A stretch of 64,000 nucleotides of DNA from Neotamlana laminarinivorans (GTDB lineage: Bacteria; Bacteroidota; Bacteroidia; Flavobacteriales; Flavobacteriaceae), in the NCBI RefSeq assembly GCF_020523925.1, contig NZ_JAJAPW010000004.1, positions 62,001 to 126,000 of the forward strand, written 5' to 3'. The translations under genes and the position numbers were made by a program. The notes below the pieces were generated by a model. It had not been told where the DNA came from, ran no database searches, and worked only from the letters and a program-made list of their open reading frames with translations. Each line of letters opens with the position of its first letter. Position 1 is the stretch's first letter. Shown in pieces: positions 1 to 9,522 of the stretch.

Positions 1-13
1 AATGCGAATAGGT

Positions 14-42
14 TTGCAATTTAAAAATCTTGATTATATTTG
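14..42 (+). promoter_or_regulatory. Promoter of the tRNA-Leu gene
   Basis: A TTG at 14-16 is followed after 18 bases by TATATTTG at 35-42. This fits the Bacteroidota sigma-A pattern of TTG at -33 and TAnnTTTG at -7. Transcription should begin a few bases downstream. The predicted 5' end falls at an inverted repeat, CCCGATT (46-52) with AATCGGG (62-68), which would form a hairpin just before the tRNA and may mark a precursor-processing region. Confidence 0.7.
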
Positions 43-78
43 CATCCCGATTCTTGATAGTAATCGGGAATACATATT

Positions 79-160
79 GCGGGCGTGGTGGAATTGGTAG
101 ACACGCTAGACTTAGGATCTAGTGCCGCGAGGTGTGAGAGTTCGAGTCTCTCCGCCCGCA
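79..160 (+). tRNA. tRNA-Leu, anticodon UAG
   Basis: A cloverleaf can be drawn by hand: acceptor GCGGGCG at 79-85 pairs with CGCCCGC at 153-159, with A160 as discriminator. The anticodon stem CTAGA/TCTAG encloses the loop CTTAGGA, giving anticodon TAG, which reads CUA leucine codons. The T-arm has the usual GTTCGAGTC. A long variable arm is present, as expected for a class II tRNA. CCA is not encoded. The gene has its own promoter and is followed directly by a terminator hairpin, so it is a single-gene transcription unit. Confidence 0.97.
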
Positions 161-165
161 CTAAA

Positions 166-204
166 CAAAAAAGACTCTTCATTTTAAATGGAGAGTCTTT
201 TTTT
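166..204 (+). terminator. Rho-independent terminator after tRNA-Leu
   Basis: AAAAAAGACTCT and AGAGTCTTTTTT form a stem around a short AT-rich loop and run into a T tract, starting six bases after the tRNA 3' end. Confidence 0.85.
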
Positions 205-380
205 GTTTACACATTTAAAAATTCTTCATACATATTAAATACAGGAAGAAATTTTACCGAAATTTTAAAGCTTTGTTGTACTATATTTAATAATTTATTC
301 TTTTTTGTTATTAAGCTACGTTAATATTGGTTTTAAGTAATTAAGCTGTTAATTTTACACCAGAATTAAATACAGCAAAA

Positions 381-1589
381 ATGGCTAAACTATTTTTAGT
401 AGAAGGACAAATACAAAACTACGCTTGGGGAGGTACACAATACATTCCTAATTTATTAGATGTTAAAACCAATGGCGAACAATGTGCCGAATATTGGTTA
501 GGTGCACATAGTAAAGCGCCATCAACTATAAAAACTACTGAAGGTGATAAAACGTTAGATACTTACATTTCAAATAACTTAAATTCGGTATTAGGCGATA
601 ACATTGCCAGTGCTTTTGGTCGCTTACCATTTTTGTTTAAGGTTTTAGATGTACGCGATATGTTATCTATACAAGTGCATCCTACAAAAGTTGAAGCCGA
701 AAAAGGGTTTAAAAAAGAAAATGAAGCAGGTATACCTTTAACCGCAAAACACCGTAATTATAAAGATGATAACCATAAGCCAGAAATAATGGTAGCTTTA
801 AGTGAGTTTTGGTTATTACACGGTTTTTTAACGGAAGCCAAATTAAAAGCGGTTTTAGAGTCTGTTCCAGAATTTAAACATTTAATATCTGTTTTTGAAG
901 CTGAAGGCTATTTCGGTTTGTATAAAACGGTTATGGAAGAACCTCAAGAAGAAACCAACAAAGTACTACAGCCATTAGTTGATAGAATTTTACCCTTATA
1001 CAAAGCCGGAAAGCTAGAAAAACAATCGCCAGATTATTGGGCTGCCAAAGCAGTAGATTCTGCCGATGATGCTTCGGTTTTAGATAAAGGTATTTACTCT
1101 ATTTATTTTTTCAATATTGTAAAAGCAAATAAAGGTGAAGCGGTGTTTCAAGATGCAGGAATTCCTCATGCTTATTTAGAAGGTCAAAATATGGAGCTTA
1201 TGGCAAATTCAGATAACGTGTTGCGTGGTGGTTTAACACCAAAACATGTAGATGTGCCAGAATTATTAAAACACGTGGCTTTTAATGAAACGGTTCCAAA
1301 CGTTATGCAAGGCGATTTACAGGCCGATGGAATAGAACGTATTTATAAATCGCCAGCACCCGATTTTCAATTAAGTTTAATTTCTTTAGAAGCTTCAAAA
1401 ACTTACAAAAGCACTTCAAAAACAGCCGAAATTATTATTGTAATTGAAGGTGAGGCAGAAGTAAACGAAGGAGAAACTACAGTTGGTTTAGCTAAGGGGC
1501 AAGCCGCTTTTTTAGCAGCAACAAGTCAATATACAATTCAAACAAAATCGAACGCAATTATATATAAAGCAACTGCGCCACAATCGTAG
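381..1589 (+). CDS. manA: Mannose-6-phosphate isomerase, type I
   Basis: This enzyme interconverts fructose-6-phosphate and mannose-6-phosphate in the cytoplasm, feeding GDP-sugar and glycan synthesis. The 402 residues match the class I family length. The N-terminal QNYAWGG motif is present. The zinc ligands can be seen: Gln and His in SIQVHPTK, Glu in the KPEIMVAL segment, and His in AGIPHAYLEGQN. The segment around NVLRGGLTPKHVD is the usual substrate-site signature. The C-terminal ~80 residues form the expected cupin-like domain. It stands alone between the tRNA and tkt. The start is the only ATG that precedes the conserved N-terminus. Confidence 0.95.
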   Translation: MAKLFLVEGQIQNYAWGGTQYIPNLLDVKTNGEQCAEYWLGAHSKAPSTIKTTEGDKTLDTYISNNLNSVLGDNIASAFGRLPFLFKVLDVRDMLSIQVHPTKVEAEKGFKKENEAGIPLTAKHRNYKDDNHKPEIMVALSEFWLLHGFLTEAKLKAVLESVPEFKHLISVFEAEGYFGLYKTVMEEPQEETNKVLQPLVDRILPLYKAGKLEKQSPDYWAAKAVDSADDASVLDKGIYSIYFFNIVKANKGEAVFQDAGIPHAYLEGQNMELMANSDNVLRGGLTPKHVDVPELLKHVAFNETVPNVMQGDLQADGIERIYKSPAPDFQLSLISLEASKTYKSTSKTAEIIIVIEGEAEVNEGETTVGLAKGQAAFLAATSQYTIQTKSNAIIYKATAPQS

Positions 1590-1635
1590 TTGTTAAAATC
1601 ATTGTAAAAACTATTAATATTAGTTTAATACGTGC

Positions 1636-1674
1636 TAAAAGCAACTGCTTTTAACATAAAAAACCTTAGTTTTG
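1636..1674 (+). promoter_or_regulatory. Promoter and possible operator of tkt-tal
   Basis: TAGTTTTG at 1667-1674 matches the TAnnTTTG -7 box and lies 45 bases before the tkt start. No good TTG is seen at -33. Instead, a perfect inverted repeat, TAAAAGC (1636-1642) and GCTTTTA (1647-1653) with a four-base spacer, covers that position. No T run follows it, so it looks more like a protein-binding site than a terminator. Confidence 0.45.
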
Positions 1675-1719
1675 TGAGGTTAATTGTTACAACACCATTA
1701 AACTAGAACCTTTAAAATA

Positions 1720-3753
1720 ATGAACAAGAAATTAGATCAACAAGCAGCAGATAATATACGTGCACTTGCCGTTGCTATGGTAGAAAAAGCAAATTCTGGA
1801 CACCCGGGAGGACCAATGGGTGGCGCAGATTTTATGCACATTTTATATTCGGAGTTTTTTAATTACGATCCTTCTGATATGGAATGGCCATTTAGAGATC
1901 GCTTTTTTATGGATGCAGGGCATTTATCTACATTAATGTATGCACAATATTATTTATTGGGTAACTACTCAAAAGAAGATGTTTCTAATTTCAGACAATG
2001 GGGTTCAATTACTCCAGGTCACCCAGAGGTCGATGTAAAACGTGGTATAGAAAACACGTCGGGACCATTAGGTCAAGGACACACAATGGGTGTTGGTGCA
2101 GCAATTGCTACTAAGTTTTTAGCGGCACGTTTTGGCGATTGGATTAACCATAAAGTGTATGGTTTCATATCCGATGGTGGTATTCAAGAAGAAATATCGC
2201 AAGGTGCAGGTAGGATTGCAGGACATTTAGGTTTAAGCAATTTTATTATGTTCTTCGATTCTAACGATATTCAATTATCAACGTCTACAGACGAGGTAAC
2301 TACCGAAGATACAGCTATGAAGTATGAAGCTTGGGGTTGGAAAGTAGTAACTATTGATGGTCACGACCACGATGCTATTCGTAAAGCATTAACCGATGCT
2401 AATAACGAAACCGAGAAACCAACTTTAATTATTGGTAAAACTATAATGGGTAAAGGGTGTGTAACTTCAAATGGCGATATGTACGAAGGTCATTGCGAAT
2501 TACACGGTAAGCCAATTGGAGCAACCGGAGCCGATTACCATAAAACATTAGCAAATTTAGGTGCTGATGCTGAAAAGCCATTCGATATTTTTAATGATGT
2601 TGAAGCGTTTTACAGAGATTTAATCGTAGAAAAAACAAAACAAGCAGCAGCTAAAAAAGCTGAAATAGCTGCTTGGAAACAAGATAATACAGAATTAGCC
2701 GAGAAATTAGACTTTTTCTTATCTGGAAAATTACCAGAATTAGATTTTGCTTCAATAGAGCATAAAGCTGGTTTAGCAACCAGAGCCGCATCATCAAATG
2801 TGTTAGCTTATTTAGCTGAAAATGTAGAAAACATGATTGTGTCTTCTGCAGATTTATCAAATTCAGATAAAACAGATGGTTTCTTAAAGAAAACTTCTGC
2901 ATTACAAAAGGGCGATTTTAGCGGTTCGTTTTTACAAGCTGGTGTTGCCGAATTAACTATGGCTTGTATTGCCAACGGTATTGCGTTACACGGTGGTGTA
3001 ATTCCTGTTGTGGCAACCTTCTTTGTATTCTCAGATTACATGAAACCAGCCATTCGTTTAAGTGCAATTCAAGAATTACCAGTAAAATACGTTTGGACGC
3101 ACGATGCCTTCCGAGTAGGTGAAGATGGCCCAACACACCAGCCAATTGAGCAAGAAGCTCAAATTCGTTTGCTGGAAAAAATGCAAAACCATAGCCATAA
3201 ACAAAGTTTCTTAGCCTTACGTCCTGCAGATTCTGCAGAAACTAGCGTAGCTTGGAAAATGGCTTTAGAAAATACAGATACACCTTCTGGTTTAATTTTA
3301 TCGCGTCAAGGTATAAAAGACGTTCCTGCTGAAGGTTCTCGTTACGAAGCCGCTTTAGCTGCCGAAAAAGGAGGTTATTTGGTAAAAGAAGTTGAAAATC
3401 CAGATATTGTTCTTGTGGCTAACGGATCGGAAGTTTCTACTTTAATTGCTGCTGCCGAAATTTTAGAAGCAGACCATAACTTAAAAGTAAGTATTGCTTC
3501 TGTAATTTCTGAAGGTTTATTTAAGCAACAACCTAAAGATTATCAAAATAGTGTTATTCCTAAAAACAAACCACTATTTGGTTTAACTGCTGGTTTACCT
3601 GTAAATTTAGAAGGTTTAGTTGGTGATGCAGGAAAAGTGTTTGGTTTAGAGCATTTTGGTTATTCTGCACCAGCCTCTGTACTTGATGATAAATTTGGAT
3701 TTACCGGAGAGAAAGTAAGCAAAGAAGTATTAGCGTATTTACAAACAAAATAA
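1720..3753 (+). CDS. tkt: Transketolase
   Basis: This thiamine-diphosphate enzyme moves two-carbon units in the non-oxidative pentose phosphate pathway. The 677 residues are full length, with the N-terminal PP domain, central Pyr domain and C-terminal domain in one chain. HPGGPMGG near residue 28 and GPLGQGHTMGVG near residue 118 are family signatures. The cofactor motif reads SDG (in FISDGGIQEE) rather than GDG and ends in DSND. The Pyr domain has the catalytic Glu in VAELTMACIANGIALHGG and the GEDGPTHQP signature. The transaldolase gene follows after 11 bases, so the two are almost surely co-transcribed. Confidence 0.95.
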   Translation: MNKKLDQQAADNIRALAVAMVEKANSGHPGGPMGGADFMHILYSEFFNYDPSDMEWPFRDRFFMDAGHLSTLMYAQYYLLGNYSKEDVSNFRQWGSITPGHPEVDVKRGIENTSGPLGQGHTMGVGAAIATKFLAARFGDWINHKVYGFISDGGIQEEISQGAGRIAGHLGLSNFIMFFDSNDIQLSTSTDEVTTEDTAMKYEAWGWKVVTIDGHDHDAIRKALTDANNETEKPTLIIGKTIMGKGCVTSNGDMYEGHCELHGKPIGATGADYHKTLANLGADAEKPFDIFNDVEAFYRDLIVEKTKQAAAKKAEIAAWKQDNTELAEKLDFFLSGKLPELDFASIEHKAGLATRAASSNVLAYLAENVENMIVSSADLSNSDKTDGFLKKTSALQKGDFSGSFLQAGVAELTMACIANGIALHGGVIPVVATFFVFSDYMKPAIRLSAIQELPVKYVWTHDAFRVGEDGPTHQPIEQEAQIRLLEKMQNHSHKQSFLALRPADSAETSVAWKMALENTDTPSGLILSRQGIKDVPAEGSRYEAALAAEKGGYLVKEVENPDIVLVANGSEVSTLIAAAEILEADHNLKVSIASVISEGLFKQQPKDYQNSVIPKNKPLFGLTAGLPVNLEGLVGDAGKVFGLEHFGYSAPASVLDDKFGFTGEKVSKEVLAYLQTK

Positions 3754-3764
3754 AATATTAAACT

Positions 3765-4421
3765 ATGAAATTTTTTATTGATACTGCCAATTTAGATGAA
3801 ATCGCAGAAGCACAAGCTTTAGGTGTATTAGATGGTGTTACAACAAACCCATCTTTAATGGCTAAAGAAGGTATTACTGGCGAAGAAAATATAATAAACC
3901 ACTACAAAAAAATATGTGAAATTGTTGAAGGTGACGTAAGTGCCGAAGTAATTTCTACAGATTTTGATGGTATGGTAAAAGAAGGTGAGGCTTTAGCGGC
4001 TTTAAACCCACAAATTGTTGTGAAATTACCTTTAATTGCCGATGGTATTAAAGCGTGTAAATATTTTTCAGATAAAGGAATAAAAACCAACGTAACATTA
4101 GTGTTTTCTGCTGGTCAAGCTTTATTAGCTGCTAAGGCAGGAGCAACTTATGTATCTCCGTTTTTAGGTCGTTTAGATGATATTTCTACAGATGGTTTAA
4201 ACTTAATTGCCGAAATTCGTCAGATTTACGATAACTATGCTTTCGATACTCAAATTTTAGCTGCATCAATTCGTCACACAATGCACGTAATCGATTGTGC
4301 TAAGTTAGGAAGCGATGTAATGACTGGGCCATTAAAATCAATTACTGGTTTATTAAAGCACCCATTAACCGATATTGGTTTAGCTAAATTTTTAGAAGAT
4401 TACAAAAAAGGAAATTCTTAA
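3765..4421 (+). CDS. tal: Small transaldolase (TalC/FSA subfamily)
   Basis: A single-domain TIM barrel of 218 residues, the short TalC/fructose-6-phosphate aldolase type and not the ~315-residue TalB type. [10 protein letters not shown] and GVTTNPSLM open the protein. The Schiff-base lysine is Lys87 in VVKLPL. In this family a Gln/Tyr pair marks fructose-6-phosphate aldolase and a Glu/Phe pair marks transaldolase. Here Glu61 (SAEVIS) and Phe133 (SPFLGRLDD) occupy those places, so transaldolase activity is the better prediction. Co-transcription with tkt supports this, because the two enzymes together complete the non-oxidative pentose phosphate branch. Confidence 0.9.
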   Translation: MKFFIDTANLDEIAEAQALGVLDGVTTNPSLMAKEGITGEENIINHYKKICEIVEGDVSAEVISTDFDGMVKEGEALAALNPQIVVKLPLIADGIKACKYFSDKGIKTNVTLVFSAGQALLAAKAGATYVSPFLGRLDDISTDGLNLIAEIRQIYDNYAFDTQILAASIRHTMHVIDCAKLGSDVMTGPLKSITGLLKHPLTDIGLAKFLEDYKKGNS

Positions 4422-4445
4422 ATTAATTTTTTTTAATATAAAATT

Positions 4446-4485
4446 AAAAGCTTCTCTTAAAGTTAGTTAGAGGAGCTTTTTTTTG
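4446..4485 (+). terminator. Terminator of the tkt-tal unit
   Basis: AAAAGCTTCTCT and AGAGGAGCTTTT form a 12-bp stem with one G-T wobble, followed directly by a run of T residues. Confidence 0.85.
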
Positions 4486-4547
4486 TATATTTAAGTAACA
4501 TTTAAATAGTAAGTTCGTCTCATTATTACCGACTTAAATATTATTGC

Positions 4548-4555
4548 TAACTTTG
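4548..4555 (+). promoter_or_regulatory. -7 box of the GAF-protein gene
   Basis: TAACTTTG matches TAnnTTTG and lies about 30 bases before the ATG, immediately after the preceding terminator. The -33 element is weak. Confidence 0.5.
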
Positions 4556-4584
4556 CAAATTACTATTAAATTAACGTTGGCCAA

Positions 4585-6960
4585 ATGAATATTAATGACA
4601 ATATAGATTCTCCATTAAAGCTAAATATAAGTTTTAAAAAGCTTATAGAGCAGTATGAAGTATTGTCTAAAAGTAAAAACGAGCTTACCAATATTAGAGC
4701 TAAAAAAGTTTTAAAAATTGCAGAGCAATACCCGGAACTTCGTAACGGGATTACAAATACAAAAGATTTAAAAGCCAGAGAAAAGGAGATAGAGTTTTTA
4801 TTAGAAGATACGTTTAGCCCCTTATTAACAAATAACGAAATAAAAACGGCTTCAATACCTTTTCATAACTTTATATTTAATGCTTCAGAACGTTTTAAAA
4901 ATATTATAAAAATAGCAGGAGACGATTTTCAGCTTCAAATTAAAAATATGGCTGAAGAAGATTCGTACATAATGTCTTGCGCAGTAATATTAAACTATTT
5001 GTTTGGTTACGAGATAAACTTTAAGCGTCCTATGTATTATTTAATACCAGACGAAAAAGGTATTATTAGGTATTATAAAATTTTATATAACGCAGATTTT
5101 TGTGAAATAAAACCAAACGATAATGCGCCTAAAATAACACAAGAAGATTATGATGAGCTTATCGATAATTTTGATAATATTGAGCTTTGGAAAGAAAAAT
5201 TTCCGCCTCAAAGTTATAGCTTTAAAGGTTTTGTAATTTCTAATATATTCGATGTAACCGACGATCAATCCATATCCAACATTAAATCTAATTTAATAGG
5301 TTTAGATAAGAGAAATGATAAAACTTTCATGGATGGATTTCAAGATATATTCAGATCCTTATTAGGTTTAAATAGTATAAAAGTTGGTTTTTCTATTTAT
5401 CTAGAAGAAGAAAAAAGTTTTGAGCGAGTTTATGGCGAAGGTATGGAGAGTTTTTTATTAGCTAAGTCAGATTCAGAACCTTGCAATAGTGTGTTATGCG
5501 ACTGGTCTTATAATAGATTAATAAAAGAAAAAAAGTTTTTTTCAATTTCAAATATAGATCTTGCTGTAAAAAAATCTAAGGCACCTCAAGTTAAATCTTT
5601 ATACAAACAAGGCATAAAAAGTGCCATTTTTGCACCAATAGCTAACGATGGTGAGCTTATGGGAATTTTAGAGATTGTTTCTCCAGAACCCAAAGTTTTA
5701 AACAGTATAAATGCCAATAAACTGCAAGATATTATGCCTTTTATTGTATCGGCTGTTGAGCGCTCAAAAGTTGAAGAAGAGCATTTAATAGAAGCTATTA
5801 TTCAGCAAGAATGTACCTCTATACATCCAAGTGTGGAATGGAAATTTAAAGCAGCAGCACATAAATTTTTAAAAGAAAGTATTGCTAATACCGGCGGTAA
5901 ACCAAGTTTTACTAAAATAAGTTTTGATAATGTTTATCCGTTATTCGGGCAAATAGATGTAAAAGGTTCATCGGAAGCGAGAAATTTTGCTACCCAAAAA
6001 GATTTAGCCCTACAGCTAACTTTGGTTAGTAAAATATTAGATGCTATACCAGAAAACGAAAAACTCCCTATTTTCGAGCAGCTTCTGTTTGAAATTGAAA
6101 ATTTTAACACGGAAATAAAAACAGATTTTAAAGTTGATACAGAACAACAGTTAACACGGTTTTTTAAGGATGAAATTGAACCGCTATTTATATACTTTCT
6201 AGCAAAGCGAACTTTTGCTAAAGCAGAAATTGAAGATTATTTTAGTAAAGTAGATAGTAATTTAGGTGTTATTTATTACTACAGAAAAAATTACGACGAT
6301 ACTATTGCGCTTATTAATAAAAATATGTCTGCCATTATAGATAATAAGCAAAAAGAAGCGCAAAAGATGTATCCTCACTTTTTCGAGCGTTTTAAAACCG
6401 ATGGTGTAGAGCATAATATGTATATAGGAGAATCTATAACTAAAGAAGATAGTTTTAACAAAATATATCTTTATAATTTAAGATTGTGGCAATTACAAGC
6501 TATGTACGACATGGAAAATAGTTTTTACCAAAACCAAAACGAATATCCGCTAAGTTTAGATGTTGCTTCTATGATTTTGGTGTTTAATCAACCATTATCT
6601 ATACGATTTAGAATGGACGAAAAGCAATTTGATGTAGATGGTACATACAATGCACGTTACGAAGTTGTAAAAAAACGTGTAGATAAAGCCTACATTAAAG
6701 GTACAAACGAACGTGTTACTGCTAAAGGAAAAATGAGTATTGTTTATTCTCAAAAAGAAGATGAAATAGAATACTTAAAATACATTCATTTTATGCAATC
6801 TAAAAATTTATTTGCAAACGATGTTGAGGTTTTAGAACTTGAAGATTTACAAGGCGTAACAGGATTAAAAGCCATAAGAGTAAGTATGAATTACCAAAAA
6901 ACTAATGGCGACACCATGTTTTATACTTATGAAGACTTAATGAACGAGATAAATGCTTAA
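4585..6960 (+). CDS. Large GAF-domain protein of unknown function
   Basis: The 791-residue product has no signal peptide or membrane helix, so it should be cytoplasmic. Residues ~245-400 resemble a GAF domain; the segment [24 protein letters not shown] has the typical GAF strand pattern. The N-terminal ~230 residues and the C-terminal ~380 residues match nothing I can name. There is no histidine kinase, GGDEF, HD or DNA-binding module, so this is a sensor-like protein with no recognisable output domain. It has its own promoter. Its stop overlaps the stop of the convergent Fur-family gene by four bases. A chromosomal core gene of the family Flavobacteriaceae is likely, but I cannot assign a role. 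Confidence 0.7.
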   Translation: MNINDNIDSPLKLNISFKKLIEQYEVLSKSKNELTNIRAKKVLKIAEQYPELRNGITNTKDLKAREKEIEFLLEDTFSPLLTNNEIKTASIPFHNFIFNASERFKNIIKIAGDDFQLQIKNMAEEDSYIMSCAVILNYLFGYEINFKRPMYYLIPDEKGIIRYYKILYNADFCEIKPNDNAPKITQEDYDELIDNFDNIELWKEKFPPQSYSFKGFVISNIFDVTDDQSISNIKSNLIGLDKRNDKTFMDGFQDIFRSLLGLNSIKVGFSIYLEEEKSFERVYGEGMESFLLAKSDSEPCNSVLCDWSYNRLIKEKKFFSISNIDLAVKKSKAPQVKSLYKQGIKSAIFAPIANDGELMGILEIVSPEPKVLNSINANKLQDIMPFIVSAVERSKVEEEHLIEAIIQQECTSIHPSVEWKFKAAAHKFLKESIANTGGKPSFTKISFDNVYPLFGQIDVKGSSEARNFATQKDLALQLTLVSKILDAIPENEKLPIFEQLLFEIENFNTEIKTDFKVDTEQQLTRFFKDEIEPLFIYFLAKRTFAKAEIEDYFSKVDSNLGVIYYYRKNYDDTIALINKNMSAIIDNKQKEAQKMYPHFFERFKTDGVEHNMYIGESITKEDSFNKIYLYNLRLWQLQAMYDMENSFYQNQNEYPLSLDVASMILVFNQPLSIRFRMDEKQFDVDGTYNARYEVVKKRVDKAYIKGTNERVTAKGKMSIVYSQKEDEIEYLKYIHFMQSKNLFANDVEVLELEDLQGVTGLKAIRVSMNYQKTNGDTMFYTYEDLMNEINA

Positions 6961-7400
6961 TTTACTTTTTTTGTACCATAAAAGTAAAGTGAATGTTTAT
7001 CAATTTCAATATCAAAAACTTCTTCAATAGTTTTTTTAATTTCTTGAACTCTAGGATCGCAAAATTCTAATACTTTTCCAGAATCTGTAAGAATCACATG
7101 GTCATGTTGTCTGTTAAAATAAGATTTTTCGTATTGCGAAGTGCCATTTCCAAATTGGTGTTTTCTAATTAATTTGGCTTCTATTAACAGTTCTATGGTG
7201 TTATATAATGTAGCGCGACTAACTCTATATTTTTTTTCCTTCATTTTAATATACAGTTCATCTACACCAAAGTGAATTTCTGTATTGTAAATTTCCTCTA
7301 AAATTTCAAAGCGCTCTGGAGTTTTTCTATGTTTATTTTTCTCTAGAAAATCTGTAAATACTTTTTTTACAGTTAATTGTGTGTTATGTTGTGAGTTCAT
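6957..7400 (-). CDS. fur: Fur-family metal-responsive repressor
   Basis: A 147-residue winged-helix regulator. The recognition helix lies in [14 protein letters not shown] (~59-72). The dimerisation domain keeps the HDH motif (99-101) and a later His136. The CxxC pair that binds structural zinc in E. coli Fur is replaced by Leu104 and Ser107, and only one Cys (114) remains, so it belongs to the CxxC-less Fur group. The divergent flavodoxin, nearby PepSY protein and siderophore receptor suggest it controls iron starvation genes, but Zur or PerR roles cannot be excluded from sequence alone. It sits eight bases after the CxCxxCxC gene and is probably translated from the same mRNA. Confidence 0.85.
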   Translation of the reverse strand: MNSQHNTQLTVKKVFTDFLEKNKHRKTPERFEILEEIYNTEIHFGVDELYIKMKEKKYRVSRATLYNTIELLIEAKLIRKHQFGNGTSQYEKSYFNRQHDHVILTDSGKVLEFCDPRVQEIKKTIEEVFDIEIDKHSLYFYGTKKVN

Positions 7401-7408
7401 AATAGTTA

Positions 7409-7768
7409 TTAATCGATATTATTAAAACTTAATACCGATGCCATTTCAAGTTCAAACAATGTTCCTTTAACTAAATCTTCTAAGTCTAAAATATTTTTCT
7501 CAGATGATTTGAATATAAACTTTACGTAATTAGTATTAGCTTTAATTTGTTTCGGAATTTCACATTTACAATTTTTACAAGCGCACCCTTTTTTTGCGGA
7601 ATCTATTGTTGGTATTAGGTTAGCTACTTCTTCATAGGTTAATATTATACTAACCTCTCCTAAAAATAATTGAATTTTTTCAGAAGAATAACCGGTTTTG
7701 TTAGGGTTATCTTTAATTAAATAAGTTGCGCCAATAGCATTTCGGTATACAGGGTCTAAAAATAGCAT
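7409..7768 (-). CDS. Small CxCxxCxC protein upstream of fur
   Basis: I do not recognise a named family. The 119 residues have no signal peptide or membrane helix. The notable feature is [10 protein letters not shown] with Cys at 62, 64, 67 and 69, a compact motif that could hold a metal or an iron-sulfur cluster. The gene is the first of a two-gene unit with the Fur-family repressor (eight-base gap) and is divergent from flavodoxin. That position suggests a part in metal sensing or metal handling, which is inference. The start is the first ATG and leaves a 65-base divergent control region. Confidence 0.6.
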   Translation of the reverse strand: MLFLDPVYRNAIGATYLIKDNPNKTGYSSEKIQLFLGEVSIILTYEEVANLIPTIDSAKKGCACKNCKCEIPKQIKANTNYVKFIFKSSEKNILDLEDLVKGTLFELEMASVLSFNNID

Positions 7769-7797
7769 GTAATTATTTTATGTAAATATACAAACAA

Positions 7798-7834
7798 TTT
7801 TTATTTAGAATAAATAAAAATAAATGTATTTTTG
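7798..7834 (+). promoter_or_regulatory. Flavodoxin promoter with Fur-box-like palindrome
   Basis: TATTTTTG at 7827-7834 is a good -7 box, 24 bases before the flavodoxin ATG. Just upstream is a perfect inverted repeat, TTTTTATTT (7798-7806) and AAATAAAAA (7812-7820), with AGAAT between. It covers the -33 region, where a bound repressor would block the polymerase. Its core TTTATTTAGAATAA (7800-7813) recurs exactly, on the other strand, upstream of the siderophore receptor. Confidence 0.6.
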
Positions 7835-7857
7835 TGTTTCATTTAAAACAAAAAAAA

Positions 7858-8391
7858 ATGAAAAAAATAGGATTATTTTACGGCTCAGACACTGGTGTTA
7901 CCGACGATATAACAAGAGATTTTGTTACGTTTTGGGAAGATGATAACTTAGAGGTTATGGAAATAGGAGATGCTAGCGTTGATGATTTTAATGAATATGA
8001 TACCCTTATTTTAGGTTTATCCACATGGTATGATGGCGATTTACAAAGCGATTGGGAAGATTTTTTCGACGATTTTCAAACCATAGATTTTACAGATAAA
8101 ACGGTAGCTATTTATGGTTTAGGAGACCAAATAGGATATGCAGAATACTTTATTGATGGTGTTGGTATATTGGCCAAAGTTATTATTGAAAAAGGAGGAA
8201 CTGTTGTAGGTTATTGGCCAACAGAAGGCTATCGCCATACCGATTCGGTTGCGTTAATTGAAGATAACGAAGATATGTTTTACGGTTTAGCCCTCGATCA
8301 TGATAACGAATCTCAGCTTACAGACGAACGTTTAAAGGCTTGGATAATTCAAATTAAAAAAGAATTCAACCAAGTTTTGCAAGAAGCTTAA
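7858..8391 (+). CDS. fldA: Flavodoxin
   Basis: An FMN electron carrier that replaces ferredoxin when iron is short. The FMN phosphate loop is visible near the N-terminus in GLFYGSDTGVTDDI. Aromatic residues around STWYDGDLQSDW (~50-60) and GLGDQIGYAEYF (~85-97) match the isoalloxazine loops of long-chain flavodoxins. I use the ATG that begins MKKIGLFYG, giving 177 residues. A GTG eight codons upstream is in frame but lies inside the -7 promoter box and cannot be the start. The gene is divergent from the Fur-family gene and its promoter carries the Fur-box-like palindrome. The convergent PepSY gene ends three bases after it. Confidence 0.93.
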   Translation: MKKIGLFYGSDTGVTDDITRDFVTFWEDDNLEVMEIGDASVDDFNEYDTLILGLSTWYDGDLQSDWEDFFDDFQTIDFTDKTVAIYGLGDQIGYAEYFIDGVGILAKVIIEKGGTVVGYWPTEGYRHTDSVALIEDNEDMFYGLALDHDNESQLTDERLKAWIIQIKKEFNQVLQEA

Positions 8392-8394
8392 CAA

Positions 8395-9510
8395 CTACTT
8401 TTTATAATTTCTGCCATACCAAAGTAAGCCTCCAGTAACAGGAAGGGAAGCAATGATTAAACTCACCAAAAAGGCTATAATTTTGCCAACAATTCCACCA
8501 ATGGCGCCTACGTGAATATCGTAATTCATACGTAAAATTTTATCTGGAACTTTGGCATCTTTATATTTTCCGTAAATGGCAGGAGTTTCAATTTCCTCTA
8601 GTGTATTTTGGTCGAAGAATCTATAATCAGAGTTATAGTATAAACCTCTACTATTAGCTACTTCAACATAAATACTTGTAGTATCGTTTTCAGGGTAGTG
8701 CAATTCGTAGCTTACTGCTTCAGGTGACTCTTTTCTTAACTTTTCAATTAAAAAATCTATTGGTTTAACTGGGTAAGCATCCGTTGGAGCATCACTAATG
8801 TTTTCAGGTGTAATAAATGCAGGTACTTTATCGCCTCCTGTAGATATGTAAACTACATATTTTAGCCAGTTATATGAAATTACACTTCCTGTAAAGGCAA
8901 TAACAAATGCAAAAATGGCAATGTAAAAGCCAACAACCGTGTGTAAATCGAAATTTTTACGTTTCCATCGGGTTGTTTTTTTCCAATCGAAAGTAACACG
9001 TTGCTTTAAGTTTTTGCGTTTTTTTGGCCACCATAGAATGAAACCAGAAATAATAATTAATAGAAATATTAAAATAGAAGCGCCAACTATATTTTCGCCA
9101 ATATTTTTAGGAAGCCATAAACGCATATGTCCTTTTAAAATAAATGCGAAAAACCCAGATAGATGGTCATCTGCTTGAATTACTTCTCCAGAATACGGAT
9201 TTAAAAATACACTTTGGTAAAATTCAGGTTCGCCATCGTAAAAAATAACTTCAACAGCTTCGTTAGGTTGTTTAAAAATAGTACCATGAACCGTATTATT
9301 AGGAAAAACACTTAATGCAATAGTTTTTGCTTCAGTTGGTGTAATAAATGCTCTGTCTTGTGGCGTAACGTATTTATAATCGTCGTATAAGCTTTCTATT
9401 TCTTCTCTAAAAGCCCAACAACACCCTGTTATGGCTACAACAAAAACAATAGCACCAGTTACTAAACCTAAAATTTTATGTACTTGAAATACGGTTTTTT
9501 TAAATCCCAT
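8395..9510 (-). CDS. PepSY-domain inner-membrane protein (siderophore utilisation type)
   Basis: The 371-residue product matches the PepSY-associated TM family, often encoded beside siderophore receptors and thought to reduce or release iron at the inner membrane. Four membrane segments can be seen: ~10-34 (containing the Cys pair ITGCCWAF), ~140-162, ~195-215 and ~340-365. The conserved HKILGLVTG at the N-terminus and the DLHTVVGFY segment supply His residues typical of the family. It lies downstream of the TonB-dependent receptor on the same strand, with a hairpin between the two genes. The start is the ATG within CCATGGG. Confidence 0.88.
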   Translation of the reverse strand: MGFKKTVFQVHKILGLVTGAIVFVVAITGCCWAFREEIESLYDDYKYVTPQDRAFITPTEAKTIALSVFPNNTVHGTIFKQPNEAVEVIFYDGEPEFYQSVFLNPYSGEVIQADDHLSGFFAFILKGHMRLWLPKNIGENIVGASILIFLLIIISGFILWWPKKRKNLKQRVTFDWKKTTRWKRKNFDLHTVVGFYIAIFAFVIAFTGSVISYNWLKYVVYISTGGDKVPAFITPENISDAPTDAYPVKPIDFLIEKLRKESPEAVSYELHYPENDTTSIYVEVANSRGLYYNSDYRFFDQNTLEEIETPAIYGKYKDAKVPDKILRMNYDIHVGAIGGIVGKIIAFLVSLIIASLPVTGGLLWYGRNYKK

Positions 9511-9522
9511 GGTTAAAAGTGT

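Noticed and set aside
85-324. A 79-codon open frame at the left end
   Set aside because: It is a read-through of the tRNA-Leu gene and its terminator.
3765-4421. Fructose-6-phosphate aldolase
   Set aside because: Glu61 and Phe133 are the transaldolase-type residues, and the gene follows transketolase.
7834-7857. Upstream GTG start for flavodoxin
   Set aside because: It lies inside the -7 promoter box; the protein begins at the ATG of MKKIGLFYG.
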